32,144 nucleotides of DNA. It comes from Candidatus Methanomethylophilaceae archaeon. Its GTDB lineage: Archaea > Thermoplasmatota > Thermoplasmata > Methanomassiliicoccales > Methanomethylophilaceae. This document shows, piece after piece, positions 1 to 12,400 of this stretch. The notes under the pieces are model-generated. The model had not been told where the DNA came from. It saw nothing but the letters and a program-made list of their open reading frames with translations, and did no database searches. The position numbers and the translations under genes were made by a program. Position 1 is the stretch's first letter. Each line of letters starts with the position of its first letter. Location: positions 1 through 32,144 of the forward strand of contig JAFWTC010000065.1 in the NCBI GenBank assembly GCA_017519045.1, written 5' to 3'.

Positions 1-130
1 ACCGTCCAGGCGGTCCCCAGCGGGCCCGGGAAGGAGCTTTGCGCCTACGTCGTCGGGGAGGCCGGCGCGGAGGCCGTGAAGGCCTGGGTCGCGGAGAGGA
101 AGCCCTCCTACATGGTCCCTGCGTTCGTCG
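1..130 (+). repeat. Exact 130-bp repeat in A-domain C-terminal region, copy 1 (module 1)
   Basis: Identical to 2902-3031. The repeat may extend further left than the window edge. Confidence 0.88.
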
Positions 131-430
131 TTGGCTTGGAGTCCGTCCCGCGCAACGTCAACGGGAAGGTGGACCGCAGGGCGCTTCCCGCGCCGGACGC
201 CTCCTCGCTCAGAGCCGAATACGTACCGCCGAGAGACGAGGCCGAAAGGAGGCTGTGCGAGGCCTTCGAGGACGTTCTAGAGGTCGGACGCATAGGAATC
301 GACGACGACTTCATTCGCCTCGGCGGGGACTCGCTGAAGGCCATCAGGATACAGAACCTGACGCCAGGAACCCGCACCGCGGACATACTGAGGTACCGCA
401 CGCCGAGGCTCATATCCCGGAGGACCGCCG
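1..430 (+). other. NRPS module 1 remnant: A-domain C-terminal subdomain and carrier domain
   Basis: The window opens inside the mobile C-terminal subdomain of an adenylation domain. The A10 motif NGKVD follows, with the catalytic Lys at codon 56 (bases 166-168). A carrier domain follows with DDDFIRLGGDS, the phosphopantetheine Ser being codon 111 (331-333). The substrate-pocket half of this A domain is outside the window, so its specificity cannot be read. Bases 1-130 are identical to 2902-3031 in module 2. Confidence 0.93.
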
Positions 431-3400
431 CCCAGGGCGCCGGACACATGTTCGACGAGCAGACAGGCTGTCCCCTCACGGAGAGCCAGATGAACGTCTA
501 CCTCGACCTGGAGGCCAAGGGGAAGAAGGGCGCGTACCTCATTCCGTTCAAGTTCCAGGTGCCGCCGGGAAAGACCGCCGAGGACGCCAGAGCGGCCTTG
601 GAAAGCGTCATAGCCGCGCAGCCTGCCCTCAGAGGGAGGATCGCGATGGTCGACGACGGCCCCCGGATGCTCTTCGACTCCCATCCGGCCATTTCCGACG
701 ACCTCCCGGACTCGATAGACGTGGACTCGTGCATGTCCGCCTTCTCCGTCTCAGATAGGGAGATACGCGGGCTGATCAGCCATCTGGCGTTCGACGGGAT
801 GTCGTCCGCCATACTGTCCGACGATCTCGCAGACGCGCTCAACGGGATGCCGCAGCAACGGAACGAAGGGGTCCTCAGGGCGGCGGAGGCGGAGGCAGCG
901 TACAGGAAGACCGGATACGGCTCCGCGGAGGCTTTCTTCGATACCATCCTAGGCGGCGCGGACTGCGAGACCGGGCTGCTCCCGGACCGGGACGGCACGT
1001 TCGGAACCGTGGAGAAGGCCATTCCCCTGCCCATAGGGAGGATCTCCTCCAAGGCGGGATCCATGGGATCCACGACCGGAGCGTTCCTCGCGTCCGCGTT
1101 CGGATACGCCCTTTCCAGATTCACAGGCCGCTCCGACGCGGTGTTCTGCGTGCTCGACAACGGAAGGGATTCACCGGATGTCGACAGGACCGTCGGAATG
1201 TTCGTCAGGACCGTGCCGGTCCGCATGGACTGCTCCGACCGCGGAATCCTGGAGTTCATATCCGAATCGTCCAAGACCGTCTACGAGGCGACGTCCCACG
1301 GCCGCTATCCGTTCAGAAAGCTGTCGGAAGCCTACGGAGTGGGCTCGGACACCTTGTTCCAGTACATTCCGGGTGACGAGGCCGCCTCCTTGGAGAGGGA
1401 CCTGACTGGCGCCGACCCCAGGGCCACCGGACTGATCTCCGACCTGACCGTGATGGTCGGCGACATGCCTGACGGGCCGCGGGTGTACGTCTCGCACTCC
1501 GACAGGTACTCCGACGCCACTGCGGAGCGCCTGGCGGACGCGTTCGCCAGGATCGTCGAGGGCATGACGTCATGCGACCGCCTGTCGGAGATAGGCTTGA
1601 TCTCGGAATCCGACTTGGAGATCGTCAGGAAGATGAACGACACGTCCAAGCCGCTGGAATGCGACGGGCTCGTCCAAGCGTTCCGCGTGAGCGTCTCCAG
1701 GTTCCCGGAGAGGGCCGCGGTGTCGTACGACGGCCGCTCCGTCACCTATGCGGAGGCCGACGGTATCACCGACGGGATCGCGTCGGAGCTGTCCAGGCTG
1801 GGAATAGGGAGCGGGGACTTCGTGGCCGTCCTGGTCCCGAGGAGCGAGTGGTACTTCCTGTGCGCCATAGGCGTCCTCAAGACCGGAGCGGCGTACGTCC
1901 CTATGGACGACGCGTACCCCGACGAGAGGCTGTCGTTCATGGCCAGGGACTCCGGGGCGGCCGTGACGCTAGTGACGCCGGAGACCGCCATACGCGCCGA
2001 GTCCATGGGGCTGGACGCGATAGACTGCATCTCATGCGAAAGAAAGAAGTTCCAGCCGGTAGCGACCGCCCCCTCGTCTCCGGCCGTCATCCTTTACACG
2101 TCCGGGACCACCGGGAAGCCGAAGGGCTCCGTGATCACCCACAAGGCGATAGACAACATGTGCGAGTGGTACGTCGGGTACACCGGCATGTCCGAAGAGG
2201 ACGTCTATTCTCTGTACACGTCCTATTCCTTCGACATCCACACCATGGGGATCTTCGCGCCCCTGTACCGCGGAGCCTCCGTCGACATCGTGCCGGAGAG
2301 GGTGCGCCTCGACATGGCCGAGCTGAACAGGCACTTCGTGGACGCCGGCGCCACGCACACGTTCATGACCACGCAGATCGGGAAGCTGTTCGCGTCCATG
2401 GACATGCCATCGAGGATCAAGGCATTGATGTACGGGGGCGAGAAGCTGGGAGAGTTCCACGCTCCGGAGCATCTGGGCGCCATAGAGACCTACGGTCCGT
2501 CGGAGAACCTCGCCCTGTCCACTGCCGTCATGGTCAACGACAGAAACTATCCGGATTCGGTCGGCCGCCTCCTGCCTAACATAAAGGCCTACGTCCTGGA
2601 CGCAGAGAAAAGGATGGTCCCCTGCGGAGCCGTGGGGGAGCTTCATCTCTCCGGGTACCAGCTTTCGCTCGGCTACCTGAACCGCGACGACCTGAACTCC
2701 AAGGCATTCCTGGAGAACCCGTTCTCGGACGAGCCCGGATTCGAGAGAATGTACGCCACCGGAGACTTCTTCAGGGTGCTCCCGGACGGGACCCTAGGGG
2801 TCATAGGCAGAAGGGACGGGCAGGTCAAGATCAGGGGCAACAGGGTCGAGCTCACGGAAATAGAGACGGCGATCAGGGACATGCCCGGGATCAGGGACGT
2901 GACCGTCCAGGCGGTCCCCAGCGGGCCCGGGAAGGAGCTTTGCGCCTACGTCGTCGGGGAGGCCGGCGCGGAGGCCGTGAAGGCCTGGGTCGCGGAGAGG
3001 AAGCCCTCCTACATGGTCCCTGCGTTCGTCGTCGGTCTGGAATCCATCCCCCGTAACGTCAACGGGAAGGTGGACCGCAGGGCGCTTCCGGAGCCTGACG
3101 TCTCGTCCTTGAAAGCGGAATACGCCGCGCCCAGGAACGAAGGCGAAAGAAAGGTCTGCGAGGCCATGGCGAAGATCCTGGGGGAGGAGAAGGTCGGGAT
3201 AGACGACGACTTCATCCGCCTGGGCGGGGACTCCCTGAAGGCCGTACGCCTGGCGGCCGCATGCCGCTCCATGGGGATAACCGTCCCGGCCCAAGAAGTG
3301 ATAGCCAGGCGCACCGTCAGGTCGCTGTCGCCGTTGATATCCGCGGCCGTGGACGCCGGCCCGTACTCGGGACCTATCGGGCTCTCCCCAATCCAGGAGA

Positions 3401-6400
3401 GGTTCATGTCCTCCGGCACGGCATCGCAAAGGGACAGGCACAACCAGTCCGTGATCCTTCGCTCGTCGGAACGCATAGACTTGAAAGCGCTGCAGAAGGC
3501 CGTGGACGCCGTCACGGACCATCACGACATGCTCCGCGCCCTGTATTCCTATCCTTACAGCGTGAGGGCCCCGGGCGTGCGGGTATGCGAAGTCGAGGCG
3601 AATCCCGCCGCCGACCGCGAGCGGATGTCGGAGGCGATGGACGCAGCCCAAGGCTCCCTGTCACTCGAAGAAGGCCGGAACATGGCCTGCCTGCTGTTCT
3701 CCCTCGAGACGGACTACGTATTCATCGCGATACACCACATGGCGGTCGACGGGGCCTCCTGGAGCGTCATCCTCGACGACCTGTCGTCAGCATACCGCTC
3801 GATCAAGTCCGGTAACATCCCCCGCCTTCCCCCGCGCACGTCCTCTTATGCTTCATGGCTGGACGCCTGCTCCGAGCCCCTCCGCAGGGAGGAGTCGGAA
3901 TACTGGAAGGCCGCCGAGGGCGCCGTGCCGGAGGCCGTGAGAATCGCATCCCAGCAGGATTTCACGCTCGTGTCCGATTTCCCGCTCCCCTCCGCAGAGG
4001 ACGGCCCGTTCGGATTCGACTCCGCCGACATCCTGGCCGCCGCCCTGGCCGAGGCCTATTCCGAGCTCGCGGAAGAAGACGGGGTGACGGTCCGCATGGA
4101 AGGCCACGGACGCGTCATCGGCGACGTGGAGCGCACCGTGGGATGGTTCACCGACATGTATCCCCTACGCCTGGCCGCGACTGGAGACCCGCTCAAGGAC
4201 CTTTTCGAGTCCAGGAGAAGGCTACATGAAGTCCCCCGCGGAGGCATCGGCTACGAATCCGAGCGCCGCGGAAGGCCGCTTCCGCAGATCACCCTAAACT
4301 ACCTGAGCAATGCGTTCTCGTTCTCGGACGGGCTGTTCGAGACCGTCTTCGACATCCCGATGGGAAGGGCCTCCGACGTCCTCCCGGACGACAGGATCTC
4401 CCTGAACGTGAGCGACGTCGGCGGCGTGTTCGCAATCACGGGATACCACGACGGGACCGACGTCATGTCGCGTCTTCCCGAGGCCTTCATGAAGGCGATA
4501 AGGAGGGTGTCCAAGGCCGCCACAGAACCGGACGTCTACATGCGCCCGCTGTCGGAAGGCCAGCTCAACGTGTATCTGGACGAGATGGCCGAGAGCAAGG
4601 GCACCGGATACAACGCGCCCGGAATGGTCTCCGTAAAGGGGATTCCCGCAGATAAGGTCAGGAAGGCCGTCGAGGCCGTGATAGAGGCCCACCCGGTGCT
4701 GAAGTCCCGCATCACGGAATACGACGGGACGCCGTGGATGGTAGCGGATTCCTATCCTGAGATCTCGGAAGGGCCGCTGGATGGATTCGCGCGTCCGTTC
4801 GACCTTGGCGGCTGCCTGTCCAGGTTCCGCATATCGGATGAGTTCCTGGTATGGGACGTCCACCATGCGATAATGGATGCCAGCTCCAGGAACGTGCTCA
4901 TCCGCGACCTGCGCGATGCCCTGTCCGGAAAAGACGTGGCTTTCGAGACCCGCGCCTTCGACGTGTCCGAATGGCACGCCCCGGAGAGCATCTGGAAGGC
5001 GGAGGAATTCTTCGACGGGATGCTCGACGGAGCCGACGCGGACCCCGGACTCGTCCCGGACCTGGATGGAAAATACGGCATGAGCCGCAAGAGGATCTCC
5101 TGCGGAAGGAAGGAGATCGAGAGGACGGCGCTCTCCAACGGAGCCGCCGTTGGAAGCCTGTTCGCATCGGCGTTCGCATACACGCTGTCCAGGTTCACCG
5201 GCCGCTCCGACGCCGTCTTCGTGATCACGGACACCGGGAGGGCGTCTGCGGACATGTCGGATGCGGTCGGGATGTTCGTCAGGACTGTCCCTCTGAGGAT
5301 AGACTGCTCCGACGCCGCCGTGGGGGAATACATCCGCAAGACGTCCTCCGCCCACCTCGGCGCCATGGCCAACGACTTCATCCCGTTCAGGGAACTGTCC
5401 AGGCGCCACGGGGTCGGGATATCCGTTCTGTTCGAGTACAACGCCGGGATCAACGCGGACTTCGAGTCTGAGGCGTCCTTGGCGGGTGAGGCACTCGACG
5501 CTCCGCCAGAATACGGCATAGTATCGGACATCCAATGCGTGGTCACCGACTCCGAGGACGGGTTCGACGTGTCGGTGTACCATTCGGACTCGTTCTCCGT
5601 CGGCACCGCGGACCGCATGGTCCAGGTCTTCGACTCCGTCGTATCCGGACTGGCCTCATGCGAGAGGCTGTCCGAGATCGAGATAGCGTCCGAAGAGGAC
5701 CGGATGCTCTCCGAAAGGATCAACGAGACGTCCAGAGAACTCAGGTTCGGAGACGTTCTGGAGGCATTCCGCGATGCCGTGGCGAAGGTTCCGGACAATG
5801 CGTTCGTCTCCGTCTCCGGCAGAAGCCTGAGCTATGCGGAATGCGACCGGATGTCGGACTCGGTAGCCGGAACGATGATCTCCGCCGGCGTCAAGCCGGG
5901 AGACTCCGTCGCCGTGCTGGTTCCCAGGGGCGAGTGGTACGTGCTCTGCGCGCTCGGAGCCCTCAAGGCCGGCGCCTCGTACGTCCCGATGGACGACGCG
6001 TACCCGGACGAGAGGCTATCGTACATCGTCAAGGACTCTTCGGCAAAGGCGCTGCTGTGCACCCCAGAGACTCTGAGGCGCGGCAGGTCCCTGTCCCCCG
6101 TGCCGGTCCTGGACTGCACGGCCGAGTCCGATACTCCGACATCCCTTCCTGGAACGAATCCTGAGGACCCCATGGTCGTCCTGTACACGTCCGGGACCAC
6201 CGGCAAGCCGAAAGGGTCCGTCCTGTCCCGCCGCGCGATAGAGAACCTTTCCGAGTGGTACTGCGAATATACCGATTTGAAGTCAAACGACGTCGTTGGC
6301 ATGCACACGTCGTATTCGTTCGACATGCACGCCGTCGCCATCTACCCGCCCATCCTGGCCGGAGCGTCCGTGTACATCGTGCCCGAGGAGGCCAGAAGGG

Positions 6401-9400
6401 ACCTCGACGCCCTGGAAAGCCGCATCTCGGAGGCCGGCGTCACCCACATGTTCATAACCACGCAGCTCGGGAAGATGTTCGCCCCCAGGGCCGCGGGCCG
6501 CCTGAAGGTGCTGATCCTGGCAGGCGAGAAGCTCGGCCCGTTCGACGCCCCGGAAGGCGTCAGGACGATAGACGCGTACGGACCGTCCGAGAACCACGTG
6601 TCGACGGCGATAGACGTGTCCCAGAGGTGCTGCGCATACTCGGTGGGAAGGCTGCTCCCCAACGTCAAGGGATACGTGCTGGACGCCGAGAAAAGGATGG
6701 TGCCGTACGGCGCGATAGGGGAGCTCCACCTCTCCGGATACCAGCTGTCGCTCGGCTACTTGAACCGCGACGATCTGAACTCGAAGGCGTTCCTGAGGAA
6801 CCCGTTCTCAAGCGAACCGGGATTCGAGAGGATGTACGCCACAGGGGACTTCGTGAAGATACTTCCTGATGGAACTATAGGGATACTCGGAAGGAGGGAC
6901 GGCCAGGTCAAGATCAGAGGAAACAGGGTCGAGCTCACCGAGGTCGAGGCTGCCATCAGAGAAATGCCAGGAGTTAGGGACGTCACCGTCCAGTCCGTGC
7001 CGGGCGCTTCCGGAAAGGAGCTCTGCGCATACGTCGTCGGCGATGCGGACGAGGATGCGATAAAGGCGTGGGTCGCGGAGAGGAAGCCGGACTACATGGT
7101 GCCTTCCTTCGTGATGCATCTCGATGAGATACCGCTCAACGTCAACGGAAAGGTCGACTGGAGGGCGCTTCCCGCTCCGGACGCGTCCTCGCTGAGGTCC
7201 GAATACGTCCCGCCGAGGAACGCGGACGAATCGTCCGTCTGCCATGCGTTCGAGAAGGCCCTGGGAATCGACAGGGTCGGAATCGACGACGACTTCATCC
7301 GCCTGGGCGGGGACTCACTGAAGGCCATAAAGGTCCAGAGCCTGTCCGGAAGGGCCTCCGCATCCGACATCCTCAGATACCGCACGCCCAGGGCGATAGC
7401 GTCGCATTCTATCGGCGGCCGCCCCCAGGAGTACTCCGAGGAGACCGGATGCCCGCTGTCCGAGAGCCAGCTGAACGTCTATCTGGACATGGTGGCCAAT
7501 CCTGAGGCAGGAGACTACGTCATACCGTTCTCTTTCAAGATTCCGGACGGAAGGACCGAATCGGATGCGAGAGTCGCGCTGGAAAGGGCCATATCGGCGC
7601 ACCCGTCGCTCAGAGGCAGGATATCCGAGAAGGACGGGACGCCGTGGATGCTCTTCGACGCTTCCCCAGAGATATCCTCTGAACGTCCGAGGATGCCGGC
7701 CATCGACGAGTGCGTCTCGTCGTTCGCGATATCCGACGGCATGATACGCGGCCTGATCAGCCACGTGGCCTTCGACGGATACTCGTCATCCGTGCTCTCC
7801 GAGGACCTGGCGGAGGCGTTCGATGGAAAGGAGCCGGCCAAGGATCCCGGAGTGCTCGTCTCGTCGTCTTTCGACCGGTCCGTGGCTGAAAGCCCCAGAT
7901 ACGAAGATGCCGAGAAGTTCTTCGAATCCATGCTATGCGACGCCGACGTCGATGCCGGCCTGATCGAGGACGTCGACGGATCCTCGGGATCCTCCACTAT
8001 AGTGCTATCCTGCAGTTCCGAGGAGATGGCGTCCAAGGCCGCGGCCTGCGGCTCCTCCCCGGGAGCCTTGGCGACCGCCGCGTTCGCATATGCGCTGTCC
8101 AGGTTCACCGGCCGCTCGGACGCCGTGTTCTGCATCGCGGAGAACGGAAGGGACGTCCCCGGGCTGGAGAGGTCCATAGGGATGTTCGTGAGGACCGTCC
8201 CGCTCAGGATAGACTGCTCGGATTCAACCGTGGATGAATTCGTCTCCAAGGCGTCAGAGACCGTGTACGGTGCCATGTCGTCGGGATTCGTCCCGTTCAG
8301 AAAGCTCTCGAGCGAATACGGCGTGAAGCCGGACGTCATATTCCAATACGCCCCCAGAGGGGAGGCCTCCGAGACGATGCAGGACATCCTCTCCGAGTCC
8401 CCGGACAAATTCTCTTCGTCCGGGACTTCCGTCGCCGTGATGGACCTGCCGGACGGGATGCGCGCCGTCATATCCCACGGGCTCTCCATGTCCGCCGAGA
8501 CGGCCGAGGGTATCCTGGATGCCCTGGACCGCACCCTCGCAGGCATCGTCCGCGATGAAAGGATGTCGGAGATAGTCTACGTCGATCCGGAGGACGCCGG
8601 AAGAAGCATCGCGGACGGAGGACGCGCCGACTACAGGTACGGAAGCATCGTCCATGCCATGCGCGCCCACATCTGCGACGACGTCATGCTGACGCATCTC
8701 GACAAGTCGTACACCTACCGCATGGCCGACCTCATCACCGACGGGATCGCCGCGAGGCTTCACAAGTCCGGCATCGGCAAAGGGGACGCCGTGGCGTTCC
8801 TGGTGCCCAGGAGCGAGTGGTACGTGCTCTGCGCCCTCGGCATAATGAAGTCCGGCGCGGCGTTCGTCCCGATGGACGACGCATACCCTGATGAAAGGCT
8901 GTCGTTCATGGCCGAGGATGCCGGCATCAAGGCGATCCTTGCCACCGCCGAGACCCTGTGCCGCGCATGGTCCGTCGCCGGAGTGGAGACGATAGACTGC
9001 ACCACCTGCGAATACGTGGGCGACGACGATTCGAACCCGGACCCCGATTCAACGGCGGTGATCCTGTACACGTCAGGGACAACCGGCAAGCCGAAAGGGG
9101 CCGCGCTCACCCATGCCGCCCTGGCGAACATATGCGAAAGCGTAGTCAAGTGCTTCGAATTGACGAGCAAAGACAAGATGGGCCTCCACGCCTCCATAGG
9201 GTTCGACGCGGGCCTGACCGTGTATTCCGCCCTGTTCGTAGGCGGCTCCATGGACGTGCTGCCTGAGGACGTGCGTCTAGACATGGGGAGGATGAACGAT
9301 TATCTGGCCTCCAACCACGTCACCGGGATGTCCGTGACCGCGCAGGTAGGGCGCATCTACGCCGCCGGCGTGAAGGAGCATGCCCTGAGGAACATCATGG

Positions 9401-12400
9401 TGGGAGGAGAGATGACGGGGTTCATCGAGCCGCCTCCCGGACTGAGGATCATCGACGCATACGGGCCTACCGAATGCGCCGTCTTCGTGACGCAGACCGA
9501 CGTGACGAAGAAGAGCACGCCCAGGTCCGTCGGACGCCCCAACGCCAACCTCAGAGCATACGTCCTGGACGCGGAGAAGAGGATCATGCCCCGCGGAGCC
9601 GCAGGCGAGCTGCACGTATCAGGGATACAGGTCTCGCCCGGATACCTCAACCGCGCGGACCTCGACTCGAAGGCGTTCATCGGAAACCCGTTCACCAACG
9701 ACCCCAGGCATTCCAGGATGTACTGCACCGGGGACTTCGCGAGGATACTCCCCGACGGATCGGTGGAGATGCTCGGAAGGAGGGACGGCCAGGTCAAGAT
9801 CAGAGGCAACAGGGTCGAGCTCACTGAAATAGAGACAGCGATCAGGGACATGCCCGGAGTCGACGGAGCCGTAGTCCAGGCCGTGGCCAGAGGCTCCGGG
9901 AAGGAGCTGTGCGCATACGTCGTCGGAGACGTGGATGAAGACGAGGTCAGGAGGCACGTGGGGGACGTGAAGCCCTCGTACATGGTGCCGACCTATGTCG
10001 TCAAGGTGGACTCCATCCCGCTGAACATCAACGGGAAGGTCGATTGGAGGGCGCTTCCGAAGCCGGACCTCTCCGAAGGCAGGGCCGAATACGTGGCGCC
10101 TAGGAACCATGCCGAGTCCGCCCTGTGCAAAGCGTTCGAGAACGCCTTGGGCATAGAGGAGATAGGAATCGACGACGACTTCATCCGCCTGGGCGGGGAT
10201 TCCCTCAAGGCCATAAGGGTGCAGAACGAATCGCAGGTGTCCACTACGGTGGACGTCCTCAGATACCGCACGCCCAGGGCGATCGCGGAGCACTCCGCGT
10301 CCATGGACTTCGACAGGGGCATGTTCTCCTACGAGGAGGGCTGCCCCCTGAACGAGAGCCAGATGAACGTCTATCTGGACATCGAGGCCAATTCGAAGAG
10401 CGAGGCGTACCTCGTGCCGTTCGAGTTCGAGATTCCTGCCGGAAGAAGCGAGGATGAGGCCGAGGAGGCACTGAGGAAGGTCATAGACGCCCACCCGATC
10501 CTCCGTTCCAGAATCGTCGAGAAGGACGGGGAGCCGTGGCTGGCGTTCGATTCCGAGCCGAATATCACCAAAGGGGCGTTGGAAAAGCCGGACCTGAGGA
10601 GATGCCTGTCATCGTTCTCCCTGTCGGAAGGATCCGTCAAGGGCGAGATCAGCCACATGGCCTTCGACGGGATGTCCTACGCGGTTCTGGCGGAAAGCCT
10701 GTCCAAGGCGTTCGCCGGGGAGACTCTGGAGAAAGACGTGGGGACGCTCGTATCGTCCGCGTTCGACAGGTCCGTCAAGGACAACGGCCGCTTCGCCGAG
10801 GCCGAGAGGCTGTTCGACTCGATGCTCTGCGACGGCGATGCGGATTCCGGCCTCGTCGGAGACCACGGGGCCCCAGGCAAGGTCGATCGCAGGATATCCG
10901 CCGACATCTCGTCCATAAAGGATGCGGCTAAAGGCTTCGGCACCTCCGTCGGGAACCTGATGACCTCGGCGTTCGCATACGCGCTGTCCAGGTTCACCGG
11001 CCGCTCGGACGCGGTGTTCTGCGTGCTGGACAACGGCAGGTCCATACCCGGGCTGGAAAAGTCCGTGGGGATGTTCGTGAGGACGGTGCCCGTCCGCATA
11101 GACTGCTCCGACAGGGACGCGGACGCATATGTGGCGAAGGCGTCGGAGACGGTGTACAGGTGCGTGGAGAGCGGCTTCATGCCGTTCAGGGAGCTGTCCA
11201 GTAAGTACGGCGTGAAGGCCGACGTGCTGTTCCAGAACATGCCTGTAACAGAGCTGCGCGACAGCCCTGATGCGGAAGAAGAGAGCATAGCCGACCTCGT
11301 CGCCGTCACCGTCGAGCTGCCCGACTCCGCACGTCTGGTGATATCCCACTCGTCGAGATTCACAGACGAGTACGTTTCCCGGTTCGTCGAGACGTTCGAC
11401 TCGGTTCTGAGCGGGATGATAGCCGGAGAAAGACTTTCGAAGATCAAGTTCGCAGGATGCATCCCGAAGCGCGGAGAGGCCAAGGCATTGAATCACTATA
11501 GTGCTATTGATGCCTTCCGTGAGAGCGTCGGCAAGTTCCCGGACAGAGCGGCGGTCACCTTTGAAGGTAGAACTACATCCTATGCCGAGGCCGATGCGAT
11601 TACCGACGGGATAGCCTCCAAGCTGTCCGAAATAGGCGTAAGAGCAGGCGACAGGGTGGCCGTCCTGGTCCCGAGGAGCGAGTGGTACTACCTGTGCGCC
11701 GTCGGGGTGCTCAAGACCGGCGCCTCATACGTCCCGATGGACGACGCGTATCCTGACGAGAGGCTGTCGTTCATGGCTAGAGATGCCGGGATCAAAGCCG
11801 TTCTAGTGACTTCCGGCACCATCGGCCGTGCAAGGTCCGTCGCCAAGACGGAAGCCGTGGACTGCGCGCGCTGCGGCAACAAGACGTTCCAGCCCATCAG
11901 CATCGAACCGCTCTCGCCCGCCGTCATCCTCTACACGTCAGGGACCACCGGCAAGCCTAAGGGCTCCATGATCACTCACAGGGCGATAGTCAACCTGAGC
12001 GAATGGTACGTCGGCCGCACGGAGATGAGGGAAGAGGACGTCTATGCCCTGTACACCTCGTATTCGTTCGACATGCACGCCATAGGGATGTTCCCGCCGA
12101 TGTTCTGCGGAGCATCCGTCGACGTCGTGCCCGAGGACGTCCGCCTCGACATGCGCAAGTTCAACGACCATCTTGTAGAAGCAAAGGCGACGCACACGTT
12201 CATGACCACCCAGGTCGGCAAGATGTTCGCGTCCATGGACCTGGCCTCCGGCCTCAAGGTGCTCCTCGTAGCCGGAGAGAAGCTTGGGGAGTTCCATGCC
12301 CCGGAGCACCTGGATGCGATGGACGGATACGGGCCGTCGGAGAATCTGGCCATATCCACCGCCGTTCCGATCAACGCCAGGATCGATCCCGACTCCGTCG

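Larger units (their letters stand above)
450..4530 (+). other. NRPS module 2: C-A-T-E (adds a D-amino acid)
   Basis: The C domain begins near 450 and has SHLAFDG with the active-site His at codon 261; the first His of the usual HHxxxDG is Ser. The A domain (about 1660-3100) has SGTTGKPKG near codon 701, YGPSEN at codon 831 and NGKVD with Lys at codon 1023. The carrier Ser is codon 1078. An epimerisation domain (about 3367-4530) follows, with LSPIQERF near codon 1128, HHMAVDG at codons 1245-1251, EGHGR around codon 1369, RTVGWFTDMYP from codon 1378 and a C-terminal LNYLSN. These match the standard E-domain motifs, so this residue is predicted to be delivered in D form. Hand-aligned pocket code, tentative: D-I-M-M-M-G-T-A-L-K. 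Confidence 0.93.
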